DNA from: Bianquea renquensis
GTDB taxonomy: Bacteria > Bacillota > Clostridia > Lachnospirales > Bianqueaceae
Assembly: GCF_014384895.1 (NCBI RefSeq)
Contig: NZ_JACRSQ010000015.1
Span: 1 to 64,000, forward strand
Length of the DNA: 64,000 bases
Direction of reading: 5' to 3'
Below the pieces are notes generated by a model. It was given only the letters and a program-made list of their open reading frames with translations, had not been told where the DNA came from and made no database searches. Shown here in pieces: positions 27,684-35,800 of this stretch. A program made the translations under genes and the position numbers. The stretch's first letter is position 1; each line of letters opens with the position of its first letter.

Positions 27684-28670
27684 ATGAAGAAGGGGATTCG
27701 GTGGGGAATTCTGGGGCCTGGCAAAATTGCCATAACCTTTGCGGAGGCAGTGAACTTGATTGGCGAGGATGTGATAGTCGCTGTGGCATCCCATGATGAG
27801 AGAAAAGCGGCAGCATTTGCCGCTGAGCATCAGATTGCCCACGGGTATGGATCCTATGAGGAGCTGGTGAGCCGGGACGATATTGACGCTGTCTATGTCT
27901 CCAATCTACATATGATGCATAGAGATGCGGCGCTTATGGCGATGAGGCATGGAAAAGCTGTGTTATGTGAAAAACCGATGGCGATCAACGCTGCCAGTGC
28001 AAGGGCTATGGCGAAGGCGGCCGGGGAAAACCATGTTTTTCTCATGGAGGCCATGTGGTCTCGATTTCTGCCCGCGACGGTCAAAGCGTTAGAGTTGGCG
28101 GGGGCGGGGAGTGTGGGAGATATTCGTGTGATTCGGGGGGCTTTTTCCTATGGCTCGTCTTTTGATCCCCATTCCAGAATATACGATCCGGCGCTTGCCG
28201 GCGGCGGTCTGCTGGATGTGGGGGTGTATGCGATTTCCTGTGCCGCCTCCTTTTTTGGGTTTGATCCGATCCAGATTTTGGGGGCGGCCGACATCGGAAA
28301 CAGCGGTGTTGACGAGCAGGCGGCCATGATTCTGACATATGAGGATGGACAGATGGCGGTCTTGAATAGCGGTGTCAATGTGTCAATGCCGGGATGGATG
28401 GAGATTTATGGCCGGGATGGATATCTGGAGATCCCGAGTTTTTGGGATGCACAGGTGGTGCGCCTTCATCGAAATGGAAAGGATGAGGTTGAGACATTTT
28501 CATTTCCCCATCGAAATGGATTTGTATATGAGGTGGAGCACGCATCGCGGTGTATTCGAGAGGGACTGATGGAAAGTCCCATATGGCCCCTTTCGTCTAC
28601 CATTGCGGTGGCGGCGATTATGGATACGCTTCGCCGGTCGTGGGGTCTGCGGTACCCAGGAGAGGAATGA
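27684..28670 (+). CDS. Gfo/Idh/MocA-family oxidoreductase
   Basis: A 328-residue NAD(P)-dependent dehydrogenase. The Rossmann domain has WGILGPGKIA and VLCEKPMAIN, with the catalytic lysine of the EKP motif. The C-terminal alpha/beta substrate domain carries GGGLLDVGVYAIS. It resembles the trans-dihydrodiol dehydrogenase-like subgroup; the substrate, probably a sugar or polyol, cannot be named. It lies 46 bases after thiI with GGAGG before the ATG and is followed by a strong terminator. It converges with another sugar-catabolism operon that also encodes a Gfo/Idh enzyme. Confidence 0.85.
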   Translation: MKKGIRWGILGPGKIAITFAEAVNLIGEDVIVAVASHDERKAAAFAAEHQIAHGYGSYEELVSRDDIDAVYVSNLHMMHRDAALMAMRHGKAVLCEKPMAINAASARAMAKAAGENHVFLMEAMWSRFLPATVKALELAGAGSVGDIRVIRGAFSYGSSFDPHSRIYDPALAGGGLLDVGVYAISCAASFFGFDPIQILGAADIGNSGVDEQAAMILTYEDGQMAVLNSGVNVSMPGWMEIYGRDGYLEIPSFWDAQVVRLHRNGKDEVETFSFPHRNGFVYEVEHASRCIREGLMESPIWPLSSTIAVAAIMDTLRRSWGLRYPGEE

Positions 28671-28680
28671 TGCTGGTAAG

Positions 28681-28714
28681 AAAAAACTAGCAGGCAACCG
28701 CCTGCTAGTTTTTT
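28681..28714 (+). terminator. Bidirectional terminator
   Basis: A perfect stem (AAAACTAGCAGGC with its complement around AACC), flanked by A and T runs on either side, sits between two convergent operons and could serve both. Confidence 0.9.
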
Positions 28715-28723
28715 GAAGCTAGA

Positions 28724-29584
28724 TCAAAGCTCCGAGATGTACCGGCGAAGATTGGCAAGACCGATGGTGAGACCTTTGATGCAGTCTTCCATGCCTTCAA
28801 ACTCGATGGCAACGTACCCATCATATCCAGCCTGTTGTAATGCTTTAAGGCAATGGCGCACAGGAACATTGCCATGTCCGACGATGGCGCCCCGCAAGTA
28901 GGTGCCATTGCGGCTACAGAAGAATCCATCGCCAGGATTCGGCTCCATAGGAGATTTAACATGAAAATCTTTCGCGTGGGCATAGAAGGCATAGGGCGCT
29001 ACCCGGCCGACAGAGATCGCAGGATTTTCGTCAGCGCAGAGGAAGTTTCCCATATCCACCAGAAGTCCAAAATTGGGATGGTCGACGGCGGTGACGAGCT
29101 TTTCAACCCGCTCGCTGTCTTGTACAAAGGTTCCATGGTTCTCTACCATGGTTTTTACGCCTTTTTCGGCGGCATACTCCGTTACCTGGCGGCACGCGCT
29201 GGCGATAATGGGAAGGATGGAGTCAAAGCTCTTGTAAGCTCCCTTTGGATACCCGACTGTGGCATCATGGCGAACGCTGGTGGCGCCCAGCGCCACCGCC
29301 ATATCGATCTCCCCTTTCACGCGCTGAATTTCATCGTCCAGATCCGCGCAATTCAAGAAATCAGCCCCGATAGTGTAGTTTGAGATGGGCATGGAGAGCC
29401 GCTGGCATTCTTCGCGGAGGCTCTTTGCGTACTCCATAGGGGAGGAGCCGTCATGTGGTGTGAGCCCGACAAATTCCACTGCGTCAAATCCCATTTCTTT
29501 TGCTTTCGCGATACAGGTCATCTGATTGTAGCGGCCGTCGCGAAAGGCCTGACTAAAGCTATAGCTGCTTGCGGCAATTTTCAT
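28724..29584 (-). CDS. TIM-barrel sugar isomerase/epimerase
   Basis: A 286-residue AP-endonuclease-2-type TIM barrel, the fold of IolE, IolH and tagatose epimerases. Metal-binding acidic residues are seen in TMVENHGTF, LLVDMGNF, FYAHAKDFH and VAIEFEGME. The substrate is unknown. It is the last gene of a three-gene minus-strand operon with a Gfo/Idh dehydrogenase and a second isomerase. The ATG at 29584 follows TAGGAGG by 8 bases. Confidence 0.85.
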   Translation of the reverse strand: MKIAASSYSFSQAFRDGRYNQMTCIAKAKEMGFDAVEFVGLTPHDGSSPMEYAKSLREECQRLSMPISNYTIGADFLNCADLDDEIQRVKGEIDMAVALGATSVRHDATVGYPKGAYKSFDSILPIIASACRQVTEYAAEKGVKTMVENHGTFVQDSERVEKLVTAVDHPNFGLLVDMGNFLCADENPAISVGRVAPYAFYAHAKDFHVKSPMEPNPGDGFFCSRNGTYLRGAIVGHGNVPVRHCLKALQQAGYDGYVAIEFEGMEDCIKGLTIGLANLRRYISEL

Positions 29585-29596
29585 CACTGTGGCCTC

Positions 29597-30658
29597 CTAC
29601 AATAGAACTTCATGGCCGGTTCTGGCGGATTCATACACACCGTCCAGTATGGTCATGATGGTTACGCCGTCCTCCGCCGGGGATTTGCAAGGCGTGCCAT
29701 TTATAATACAATCGACATAGTGATCGATCTCATTGTTGAAGAGGCCGTCAAAGCTCAGCGCGGAGGAAGTATCAAGGCTGATATTGGTTAGATAATCGTT
29801 GGTCTCAGTATAGAATTCCACCTCAGGGTCCAATTTGACGCCGGCCTTGTCGCCAAACAGCTCAATGGTTCCCTGGTCGTTTTTGATATTCAAGGAGAAA
29901 CTAGCCTCAATGGAGAGAACCGCGCCATTGTCGTAGCGTATCATAGCTGAGGCAAAGTCCTCTACATCGCAGATATCGTGGTTGCCCGATGAGATGGAGG
30001 TATAGCCCTTGGCACCTTTGATGTGGGGACGGTTGAACAGCTTCTGGTAGGTTACGCCGTAGATGGAGACCGGTTTGGGGTTTCCCATCAGGTAGCGGGT
30101 CAAGTCGATGACATGAACTCCCAGGTCAATCAGCGGACCGCCGGCGGAGCGAGATTTATCGCCGAACCAGCCGCCGGGGTTTCCGTTGCGGCGAAGATAG
30201 GTGGCCTTGGCATAGTAGATATCGCCAATAAAATCTTTGTCAATGAAATCTTTGACAATGCGGCAGTCATTGCCATAGCGGCGAACAAATCCGATCATCA
30301 ACAGTTTATGATTTCGCTTCGCAGCTTCCAACATTTCGCGAGCTTCGGCGGCGGAGGTTGCCATGGGCTTCTCGCACAGAACATGCTTGCCGGCGTTGAG
30401 GGCAGCGATGGTGCAGGGAGCGTGAGCGCTATTCCAGGTGCAGACGCTGACGGCATCCAATTCTTTTAATTTCAGCATTTCGTTGCAATCTGTGTAGGTG
30501 CGGGTGATTCCGTATTTAGCCGCCATTTTTTTTAACTGCGCTTCGTTGATATCACAGAAAGCATACAGCTCGACGTTGGGATTCTTTAGATATCCTTCAA
30601 TGTGCATGGCGGAAATGCTGCCGGTTCCGATAATTCCAACTTTTAGCTTTTGTCCCAT
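29597..30658 (-). CDS. Gfo/Idh/MocA-family dehydrogenase
   Basis: A 353-residue NAD-dependent oxidoreductase with GIIGTGSIS at the nucleotide site, VLCEKPMATS with the catalytic lysine, and GGPLIDLGVHVIDLTRYL in the C-terminal domain. This is the layout of myo-inositol 2-dehydrogenase-like enzymes. Flanked on both sides by TIM-barrel isomerases, it probably oxidises a sugar or inositol intermediate that they then rearrange. AAAGGAG precedes the ATG; only 2 bases separate it from the upstream gene. Confidence 0.88.
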   Translation of the reverse strand: MGQKLKVGIIGTGSISAMHIEGYLKNPNVELYAFCDINEAQLKKMAAKYGITRTYTDCNEMLKLKELDAVSVCTWNSAHAPCTIAALNAGKHVLCEKPMATSAAEAREMLEAAKRNHKLLMIGFVRRYGNDCRIVKDFIDKDFIGDIYYAKATYLRRNGNPGGWFGDKSRSAGGPLIDLGVHVIDLTRYLMGNPKPVSIYGVTYQKLFNRPHIKGAKGYTSISSGNHDICDVEDFASAMIRYDNGAVLSIEASFSLNIKNDQGTIELFGDKAGVKLDPEVEFYTETNDYLTNISLDTSSALSFDGLFNNEIDHYVDCIINGTPCKSPAEDGVTIMTILDGVYESARTGHEVLL

Positions 30659-30660
30659 GA

Positions 30661-31509
30661 TTATTCTCCTTTAATTTTATCCTGCAAGAATGTTACAGCT
30701 TTTGCGATATCCGTCTCCGGATCATCTCCCACTTCGCGCTCGATTGTAAGGAAACCGCGGTAGCCAATGTCGTCCAACGCCTTCAGGTAATTTGGAAAGT
30801 CCACGTCGCCCTCGCCCAGCGGAAGCTCGATAAAGGCTCTCCCCGCTTGAATTTCGTCTTCAATGATCCCGTAGATGATCTCAGGGTCGCGGACGAGAAG
30901 CCGGCGTCCGTCTTTTGCGTGGGTATGCACAATGTAGTCCTTTAAGGTGTAGACAGCGGCGACAGGGTCGTCCCCTGTAACCATCACCAGATTCGCTGGG
31001 TCCAGATTGACAGCGACGCCGGTGGAATGAAGACCGTCCAGGAAGCCCTTCAAGGTAGCAGCAGTCTCTGGGCCCGTCTCTATGGCAAAATGTGCATCCA
31101 TCTGGTCGGCATATTCTGCCAGCTTGCCACAGGCATCCTGCATGATTTGATATCTGGGATGGCACGAATCCGTGGGCACAACGCCGATATGCGTCGTAAC
31201 CACGTCCGTTTCCAACTCCTTTGCCAGGTCTAAGACGCGTTTGGATTTTTCGATGAGATCAGGGTTTTTGTCCGGATCGCCAAATCCATGGCCAAAATCT
31301 CCACATAGTGCTGAAATCTTGAGTCCATGAGACTTTACCATATCCAAAAATTCGCCACGCTTTGAGCCGACTAATTTCTCAGGTGAAAGCTCTCCGTATG
31401 TAGAATAGACCTGAATTCCGCTGGCTCCTACTTTAGCGGCCTTACCTAAGGCTGTTGGAACATCGGTGCGAAAAGAATCCAACATGACGCCGATCGGAAA
31501 AGAATACAT
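30661..31509 (-). CDS. TIM-barrel sugar isomerase/epimerase
   Basis: A 282-residue xylose-isomerase-like TIM barrel, first gene of the minus-strand operon. The metal-binding acidic residues lie in FAIETGPE, VNLDPANL, VHTHAKDG and FLTIEREVG. It is only loosely similar to the third gene's product, so the two probably act on different intermediates. TAGGAGG is upstream of the ATG. The operon is divergent from an AraC regulator, its likely controller. Confidence 0.85.
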   Translation of the reverse strand: MYSFPIGVMLDSFRTDVPTALGKAAKVGASGIQVYSTYGELSPEKLVGSKRGEFLDMVKSHGLKISALCGDFGHGFGDPDKNPDLIEKSKRVLDLAKELETDVVTTHIGVVPTDSCHPRYQIMQDACGKLAEYADQMDAHFAIETGPETAATLKGFLDGLHSTGVAVNLDPANLVMVTGDDPVAAVYTLKDYIVHTHAKDGRRLLVRDPEIIYGIIEDEIQAGRAFIELPLGEGDVDFPNYLKALDDIGYRGFLTIEREVGDDPETDIAKAVTFLQDKIKGE

Positions 31510-31588
31510 ACAATAACCTCCTACATTATATTTTGACTTTCATTTGACGCATACTTGCTAAACAAGCCGTTGCTTGGACAACAGTGAC

Positions 31589-31618
31589 TTGACGTATGAT
31601 TCTATTTTATTATATAAT
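31589..31618 (+). promoter_or_regulatory. Promoter of the AraC/two-component operon
   Basis: TTGACG (31589-31594) and a perfect TATAAT (31613-31618) are 18 bases apart in the divergent intergenic region, 68 bases before the araC-type start. Confidence 0.65.
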
Positions 31619-31685
31619 AGTGAAATAAGAAGTAAAGGAAATATGTTGCCTCTTTTTAACACGATATTGCTCAGGAGGTTTTTAG

Positions 31686-32510
31686 GTGAGGGAAAGTCTA
31701 TATGAGTTTCACAACCATAAAGATCCGAAATTTCCTATTATTTTTCACAGCGACACCGTACAACTCCATGGGAACCGGGCTGTAATGCATTGGCATGAAA
31801 GCATGGAGATTCTCTATTTTTTTCACGGACGTGCCATCGTCACATCGGATCTGGAGCAGATGGAGATGCAGGAGGGGGACTTGGCGGTTATCAACTCTAG
31901 CAATCTCCATGAAATCACAGCGATTACCGCCTCTTCACACTATTTCTGTCTGATACCTGATAAAAGCTTCTGTGAAGAGCTGGGATTTTATATTGATGAG
32001 CAGCTACTTCAGAGCAAAATCTATGATCCGGCGCTGCGGAGCTATTTCATTTCTATAGCCAAAGAATACGAGAGGAAAGCCCCGTATTATAAGGCAGCGG
32101 TCAAGGTTAAGGTTGGGGAGTTGCTCGTGTATTTATACCGCCACTATGTGGTGTCAGAAGAGTTGCTGGCGAAATCGGCGGAAAACTATAGAAAACTGAT
32201 GATGGTTAAGGAGGCGACCGCCTACATTCGCGGACACTTTGCGGACACGTTGGCAATCGAAGAGATTTGTGAAAGAGTCGGTTTCAGTAAATTCTACTTT
32301 TGTAGGGCGTTTAAAGAGGTGACAGGGCGGACGGCGGTGGACTATATCAATTATCTCCGCTGCAGCAATGCGAGAAAATTGCTGACGTCAGGCTACAATG
32401 TCAGTGAAAGTGCAGAACAGAGCGGCTTTGGGAATCTGTCGTATTTCTCAAAGGTATACAAGAAATATATGGGTCAGCTTCCGTCCAGGGAGAAAAAAGG
32501 TCAAGAATAG
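31686..32510 (+). CDS. AraC-family transcriptional regulator
   Basis: A 274-residue regulator. It has an N-terminal cupin sensor (VMHWHESMEILYFFHGRAIVTSD...GDLAVINSSNLHEI) and a C-terminal double helix-turn-helix (IEEICERVGFSKFYFCRAFKEVTGRTAVDYINYLR; SESAEQSGFGNLSYFSKVYKKYMG). This domain order is that of sugar-responsive activators. The GTG start at 31686 follows AGGAGGT. It is divergent from the isomerase/dehydrogenase operon, which it likely controls, and sits 3 bases before a response regulator, an uncommon arrangement. Confidence 0.88.
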   Translation: MRESLYEFHNHKDPKFPIIFHSDTVQLHGNRAVMHWHESMEILYFFHGRAIVTSDLEQMEMQEGDLAVINSSNLHEITAITASSHYFCLIPDKSFCEELGFYIDEQLLQSKIYDPALRSYFISIAKEYERKAPYYKAAVKVKVGELLVYLYRHYVVSEELLAKSAENYRKLMMVKEATAYIRGHFADTLAIEEICERVGFSKFYFCRAFKEVTGRTAVDYINYLRCSNARKLLTSGYNVSESAEQSGFGNLSYFSKVYKKYMGQLPSREKKGQE

Positions 32511-32513
32511 GAG

Positions 32514-33197
32514 ATGAAGAGAGTGTTTCATATTTTAATTGCGGAGGACGATCACAGCTTGCGAACTCTGATGAGAGCATATCTTGAGCAGGAAGGATAT
32601 AAGGTATATCTGGCGGCGGACGGCAGAGAGGCGCTAACCATCTTAGAGAATACGCATATTGACTTGGCTATATGTGATCTGATGATGCCTTTTCTTGACG
32701 GCTTTCAACTGACGGAGCAGCTGCGGCAAGCCAATTTTACACTGCCGATTTTGGTTGTGACGGCGAGGGAAGGGCTGGAGGATAAGAAACGGGCCTTTGC
32801 CCTGGGAACGGATGATTATATGGTAAAGCCAGTTGACATGAATGAAATGATCTGGCGGGTTGGAGCCTTGTTGCGCCGAGCCCAGATTGTCAATGAGCAT
32901 AAGCTTACGATTGGAAATGTTGTTTTGGACTACGATGCTTTGACAGTCACATCTGAGAAGGAAACACTGGAGTTGCCGCGGAAAGAGTTTTATTTACTAT
33001 ATAAATTGCTGAGCTATCCTAAAAAGATTTTTACCCGGCAACAGCTGATGGATGAGATATGGGGGATGGATGCAAAGACCGATGAGCGGACTGTGGACGT
33101 CCATATCAAGCGCCTACGGGAGAAGCTGGGGGACTTGGAGGAGTTTAAAATTATAACCGTCCGCGGTCTTGGCTACAAAGCGGAGCGATATGTATGA
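32514..33197 (+). CDS. OmpR-family response regulator
   Basis: A 227-residue regulator with a receiver domain (ILIAEDDHSLRTLM; phosphoacceptor in LAICDLMMPFLDG; Lys in MVKPVDM). Its winged-helix output domain has PRKEFYLLYKLL and TVDVHIKRLREKLG. The ATG at 32514 is almost on top of AGGAG; a GTG at 32523 is 9 bases away and equally plausible. It lies between an AraC regulator and its partner kinase, whose start overlaps its stop by 4 bases. Confidence 0.88.
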   Translation: MKRVFHILIAEDDHSLRTLMRAYLEQEGYKVYLAADGREALTILENTHIDLAICDLMMPFLDGFQLTEQLRQANFTLPILVVTAREGLEDKKRAFALGTDDYMVKPVDMNEMIWRVGALLRRAQIVNEHKLTIGNVVLDYDALTVTSEKETLELPRKEFYLLYKLLSYPKKIFTRQQLMDEIWGMDAKTDERTVDVHIKRLREKLGDLEEFKIITVRGLGYKAERYV

Positions 33198-34534
33198 AAA
33201 TGCGGCTGTCTATTCATTCCATCCGCGTGAAATTCGTCTTGATTTTTATGGGAATTTTTCTGATTGCGTCACTGCTCTCCTTTTATATTATGATCCACTT
33301 TGCCTTTGGCGTGATTTTGACAAGCCTGAAGCCACAGATGATTCAGACGAGCAGCGCGATATTGGAATTGGATCAGAAGACGGATCTTTCCGTCGAGGAG
33401 ATCGCGCGGCTTCAATCGAATTCCATGTATGAAATCATGGTCTATCGCGACATGAAAGAACTCCCCTACCGGCTGAAGACAAGCCAGATAGAGGCTCTTC
33501 TCAAGGGAGAAAAAGTGTTTATCAAAGGATCGGTCCGAAATCTATTTCCAGCGGTTTTGATCCAGGGTGACGGTTACTATATTGAGGTGCGCCTTCACTC
33601 CCGCTTGGGAAATGTCACGATCTTTCGGTATACCGTCATCGTGGCGCTGATTATCTGTACAAGTATCGGTGGGTTATTGGTTCTGTTTGCAGTGCGTCAG
33701 ATTACGAAACCGGTGAAGAGGCTTACAAAAGCGGCCCAGGAAGTGGCGAAAGGAAACTTTGACGTTCAGGTTGACTATGACAGTGCAGACGAAATAGGCG
33801 TTCTTACGCGAAATTTCAATCGGATGGTTCGGGAGCTACGGAATATGGAGCATTTGCGCAAGGATTTTCTGAGCAATGTCTCTCATGAGTTTAAAACGCC
33901 GATAGCATCCATTCAGGGATTTGCCAATCTGTTAAAAGATTCTACGCTTCCGCCGGAACGGTTCGATGAATATACGGATATCATCATATCCGAATCGGAT
34001 CGGCTGAGTAAGCTGACCTCCAATGTATTAAAACTGTCCCGCTTAGAAAATCAAGATATCGTCTCGGTAAAGCAGGAATTCTCTGTTGATGAGCAGATTC
34101 GCCGTGTTTTGCTGCTTTTAGAGCAGAAGTGGACGGAAAAGGAATTGGAGCTAGACTTGCGGTTGGAACCTGTGCGATGGGTTGGGAATGAGGAGATGCT
34201 GGAACAGGTTTGGATCAATTTAATCGGGAATGCGATTAAGTTTTCAGACCCAGGGGGGTATCTTAAAATTCAGCTTTACAGAAAGAATTTTATTGTGGTC
34301 GCGGAGATCGAAGATCACGGCATCGGGATGGATGCGGAGGTGCAGGAGCGTATTTTCGACAAATTTTATCAGGGAGATTCCTCCCATTCGAAAGAGGGAA
34401 GCGGATTGGGGTTGGCCATCGTCAAACGGATTCTGGAATTGTGCAAGGGTGAAATCGCTTGTAAAAGCGAACCTGGCGTGGGAACACGCTTTACAATTTG
34501 GCTTCCGGATATAGGAGCCTCCCATGATGATTGA
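33194..34534 (+). CDS. Membrane sensor histidine kinase
   Basis: A 446-residue kinase paired with the preceding regulator. Transmembrane segments lie at about 13-35 and 146-168, around a short extracellular sensor. HAMP follows, then the HisKA domain with LSNVSHEFKTPIASI (phosphorylated His 231). The ATPase domain has NLIGNAIKFS, EDHGIGMD and GSGLGLAIV. It is translationally coupled to the regulator and ends at a terminator. Its signal is unknown; the neighbouring sugar operon is the obvious candidate target but this is inference. Confidence 0.9.
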   Translation: MKMRLSIHSIRVKFVLIFMGIFLIASLLSFYIMIHFAFGVILTSLKPQMIQTSSAILELDQKTDLSVEEIARLQSNSMYEIMVYRDMKELPYRLKTSQIEALLKGEKVFIKGSVRNLFPAVLIQGDGYYIEVRLHSRLGNVTIFRYTVIVALIICTSIGGLLVLFAVRQITKPVKRLTKAAQEVAKGNFDVQVDYDSADEIGVLTRNFNRMVRELRNMEHLRKDFLSNVSHEFKTPIASIQGFANLLKDSTLPPERFDEYTDIIISESDRLSKLTSNVLKLSRLENQDIVSVKQEFSVDEQIRRVLLLLEQKWTEKELELDLRLEPVRWVGNEEMLEQVWINLIGNAIKFSDPGGYLKIQLYRKNFIVVAEIEDHGIGMDAEVQERIFDKFYQGDSSHSKEGSGLGLAIVKRILELCKGEIACKSEPGVGTRFTIWLPDIGASHDD

Positions 34535-34536
34535 AC

Positions 34537-34567
34537 GCTGTCGTAGTCTTATACGGCAGCTCTTTTT
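34537..34567 (+). terminator. Terminator of the AraC/two-component operon
   Basis: GCTGTCGTA (34537-34545) pairs with TACGGCAGC (34552-34560; one G-U pair), followed by TCTTTTTGT. Confidence 0.8.
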
Positions 34568-34605
34568 GTATTTGAAAGTTTTCATTCACCCCCCCTGTTT
34601 TTTAT

Positions 34606-34634
34606 ACATATCCTGATACTGTACCGAATACAAT
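34606..34634 (+). promoter_or_regulatory. Sigma-E-like promoter of cotJABC
   Basis: ACATATC (34606-34612), 14 bases, then AATACAAT (34627-34634). This matches the B. subtilis sigma-E consensus (KMATATT-N14-CATACAMT) at most positions with the right spacing. The cotJ operon is under sigma-E in B. subtilis, which agrees. Confidence 0.55.
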
Positions 34635-34660
34635 CCAGTTCTTTTAAGGAGGGACTCTAT

Positions 34661-35257
34661 ATGGAGAAACGAGAGTACGCAGGTGCGCGGAAAAGTTATT
34701 TGCGTCCTATTGGCAATCAGGCCGCGTGTTCTGATAATCGATCCTATGACCAGATGCATAAGCAGATCCAACAGGCGATGGAGCGGACCCAGAGCGTCTT
34801 GGCGGATATTACGCATGGGTCAGACAATGAGCAGCAGGGATGTGGCTGTGGACAGCGCCCGGAGCCGAGGACCTGCGGCTGTGGACAGCGCCCGGAGCCG
34901 AGGACCTGCGGCTGTGGACAGCGCCCGGAGCCGAGGACCTGTGGCTGTGGACAGCGCCCGGAGCCGAGAGCCTGTGGCTGCGGACAGCGCCCGGAACCGA
35001 GGACAGTCGATTGTGGATCATGTGTGCAAAGACCGGAAGCGGCCTGTGGTTGCCAAAAAGCCGATTGCAGTTCAGCAGCTGAAAATGGGGGATGCAATCC
35101 TGTTAATCTGTGTGAAAATGTGCCACTGGTTACAGCATATATCCCGCCTCAGCCGTACACGGGCCTAGTTTCGCCGGAAACTGCGCTTGCTAGAGGAAGT
35201 TCTTTTACCAACCTCTATTGGCCCTGGGGTCCGGGACAAAAATATGATGCGAGATAG
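34661..35257 (+). CDS. cotJA: Spore coat protein CotJA with Cys-rich repeats
   Basis: The C-terminal 50 residues (PLVTAYIPPQPYTGLVSPETAL...LYWPWG) match CotJA, and cotJB and cotJC follow. CotJA is normally about 80 residues; this one is 198 because of an N-terminal extension. The extension holds five tandem copies of an 11-residue unit, CGCGQRPEPRT, then further cysteines (CGSC, CGCQKADC). About 18 cysteines in all suggest disulfide crosslinking or metal binding in the spore coat (inference). AAGGAGGG precedes the ATG. Expression should be in the mother cell from the sigma-E-like promoter 27 bases upstream. Confidence 0.85.
   Translation: MEKREYAGARKSYLRPIGNQAACSDNRSYDQMHKQIQQAMERTQSVLADITHGSDNEQQGCGCGQRPEPRTCGCGQRPEPRTCGCGQRPEPRTCGCGQRPEPRACGCGQRPEPRTVDCGSCVQRPEAACGCQKADCSSAAENGGCNPVNLCENVPLVTAYIPPQPYTGLVSPETALARGSSFTNLYWPWGPGQKYDAR
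34841..35005 (+). repeat. Five 33-bp tandem repeats in cotJA
   Basis: Units start at 34841, 34874, 34907, 34940 and 34973, each encoding CGCGQRPEPR plus T or A. The units differ by only one to four bases, so copy number may vary between strains. Confidence 0.95.
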
Positions 35258-35269
35258 GAGGCGGCTTAG

Positions 35270-35560
35270 ATGATGTGCAATTGCAATAATATGAATTCCT
35301 GTAATCAAGAGCAGGATTTGATGAAACAGATTCAGCAGATCAGCTTTTTGTTGGTTGATTTGAATCTGTACCTTGACAACCACCCAGATTGCCGGCAGGC
35401 GCTTGAAGATTATAATATTTTAGTCGAGGCGATGGACGAATTGAGAAAAGTATATACGCAGAAATATGGCCCGATTATGAATTTTGGTACAGCGAAAAGC
35501 GACTGTCCCTGGCAGTGGGTGGATGACCAGCCGTGGCCCTGGGAAAATAAGAGGAGGTAG
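35270..35560 (+). CDS. cotJB: Spore coat protein CotJB
   Basis: A 96-residue protein with the CotJB signature: LMKQIQQISFLLVDLNLYLD, HPDCRQALEDYN and the C-terminal YGPIMNFG...WQWVDDQPWPWE. In B. subtilis CotJB joins CotJA and CotJC in the inner spore coat. It is preceded by AGGAGG, 12 bases after cotJA and 6 bases before cotJC, so the three form one operon. The N-terminus is enriched in Cys and Asn (MMCNCNNMNSCN). Confidence 0.93.
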   Translation: MMCNCNNMNSCNQEQDLMKQIQQISFLLVDLNLYLDNHPDCRQALEDYNILVEAMDELRKVYTQKYGPIMNFGTAKSDCPWQWVDDQPWPWENKRR

Positions 35561-35566
35561 CCGTCC

Positions 35567-35800
35567 ATGTGGTATTATGAGAAAAAATTGCAGTATCCTA
35601 TCAATATTCGAAAAGGCGATTTGAACATGGCCAAATTCGTCGCAGCACAATTGGGAGGGCCCGACGGAGAGCTGGGGGCTAGTTTGCGATATATGTCTCA
35701 GCGCTATACGATGCCAACCAGCAAGACAAAGGGATTATTAACTGATATTTCGACGGAAGAATTAGCGCATAGACGTTATCTATATATAGAAACCGACTAA
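35567..35800 (+). CDS. cotJC: CotJC 5' part, interrupted by an element
   Basis: The first 68 codons encode the N-terminal part of CotJC, a manganese catalase-family coat protein (MWYYEKKLQYPINI; GPDGELGASLRYMSQRY; ISTEELAH). It keeps the manganese ligands Glu35, Glu65 and His68 but then leaves the family: after codon 68 come nine unrelated codons from the inserted element and a stop. The break falls exactly at a 13-bp repeat (35757-35769) also found before the missing 3' part at 42339. Joining at the repeat restores a 190-residue CotJC. As it stands, the gene can make only an inactive 77-residue fragment. Confidence 0.95.
   Translation: MWYYEKKLQYPINIRKGDLNMAKFVAAQLGGPDGELGASLRYMSQRYTMPTSKTKGLLTDISTEELAHRRYLYIETD
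35757..35769 (+). repeat. Left attachment core of the cotJC element
   Basis: AAGAATTAGCGCA, identical to 42325-42337. It covers the codons Glu-Leu-Ala-His of the manganese-binding motif of CotJC. Confidence 0.93.

Noticed and set aside
34841..35005. Regular direct repeats resembling a CRISPR array
   Set aside because: The units are directly adjacent with no spacers and encode a perfect peptide repeat; no cas genes are nearby.
34683..35168. Open frames in other phases and on the minus strand across the cotJA repeats
   Set aside because: The 33-bp repeat is a multiple of three, so any phase without a stop in one unit stays open in all. None has a ribosome site or family match, whereas the CotJA phase ends in a recognised domain.
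35567..35800. Calling the cotJC N-terminal fragment a simple dead pseudogene
   Set aside because: Its missing part is intact 6.5 kb away with matching junction repeats and reading phase, so it is better described as an interrupted gene.
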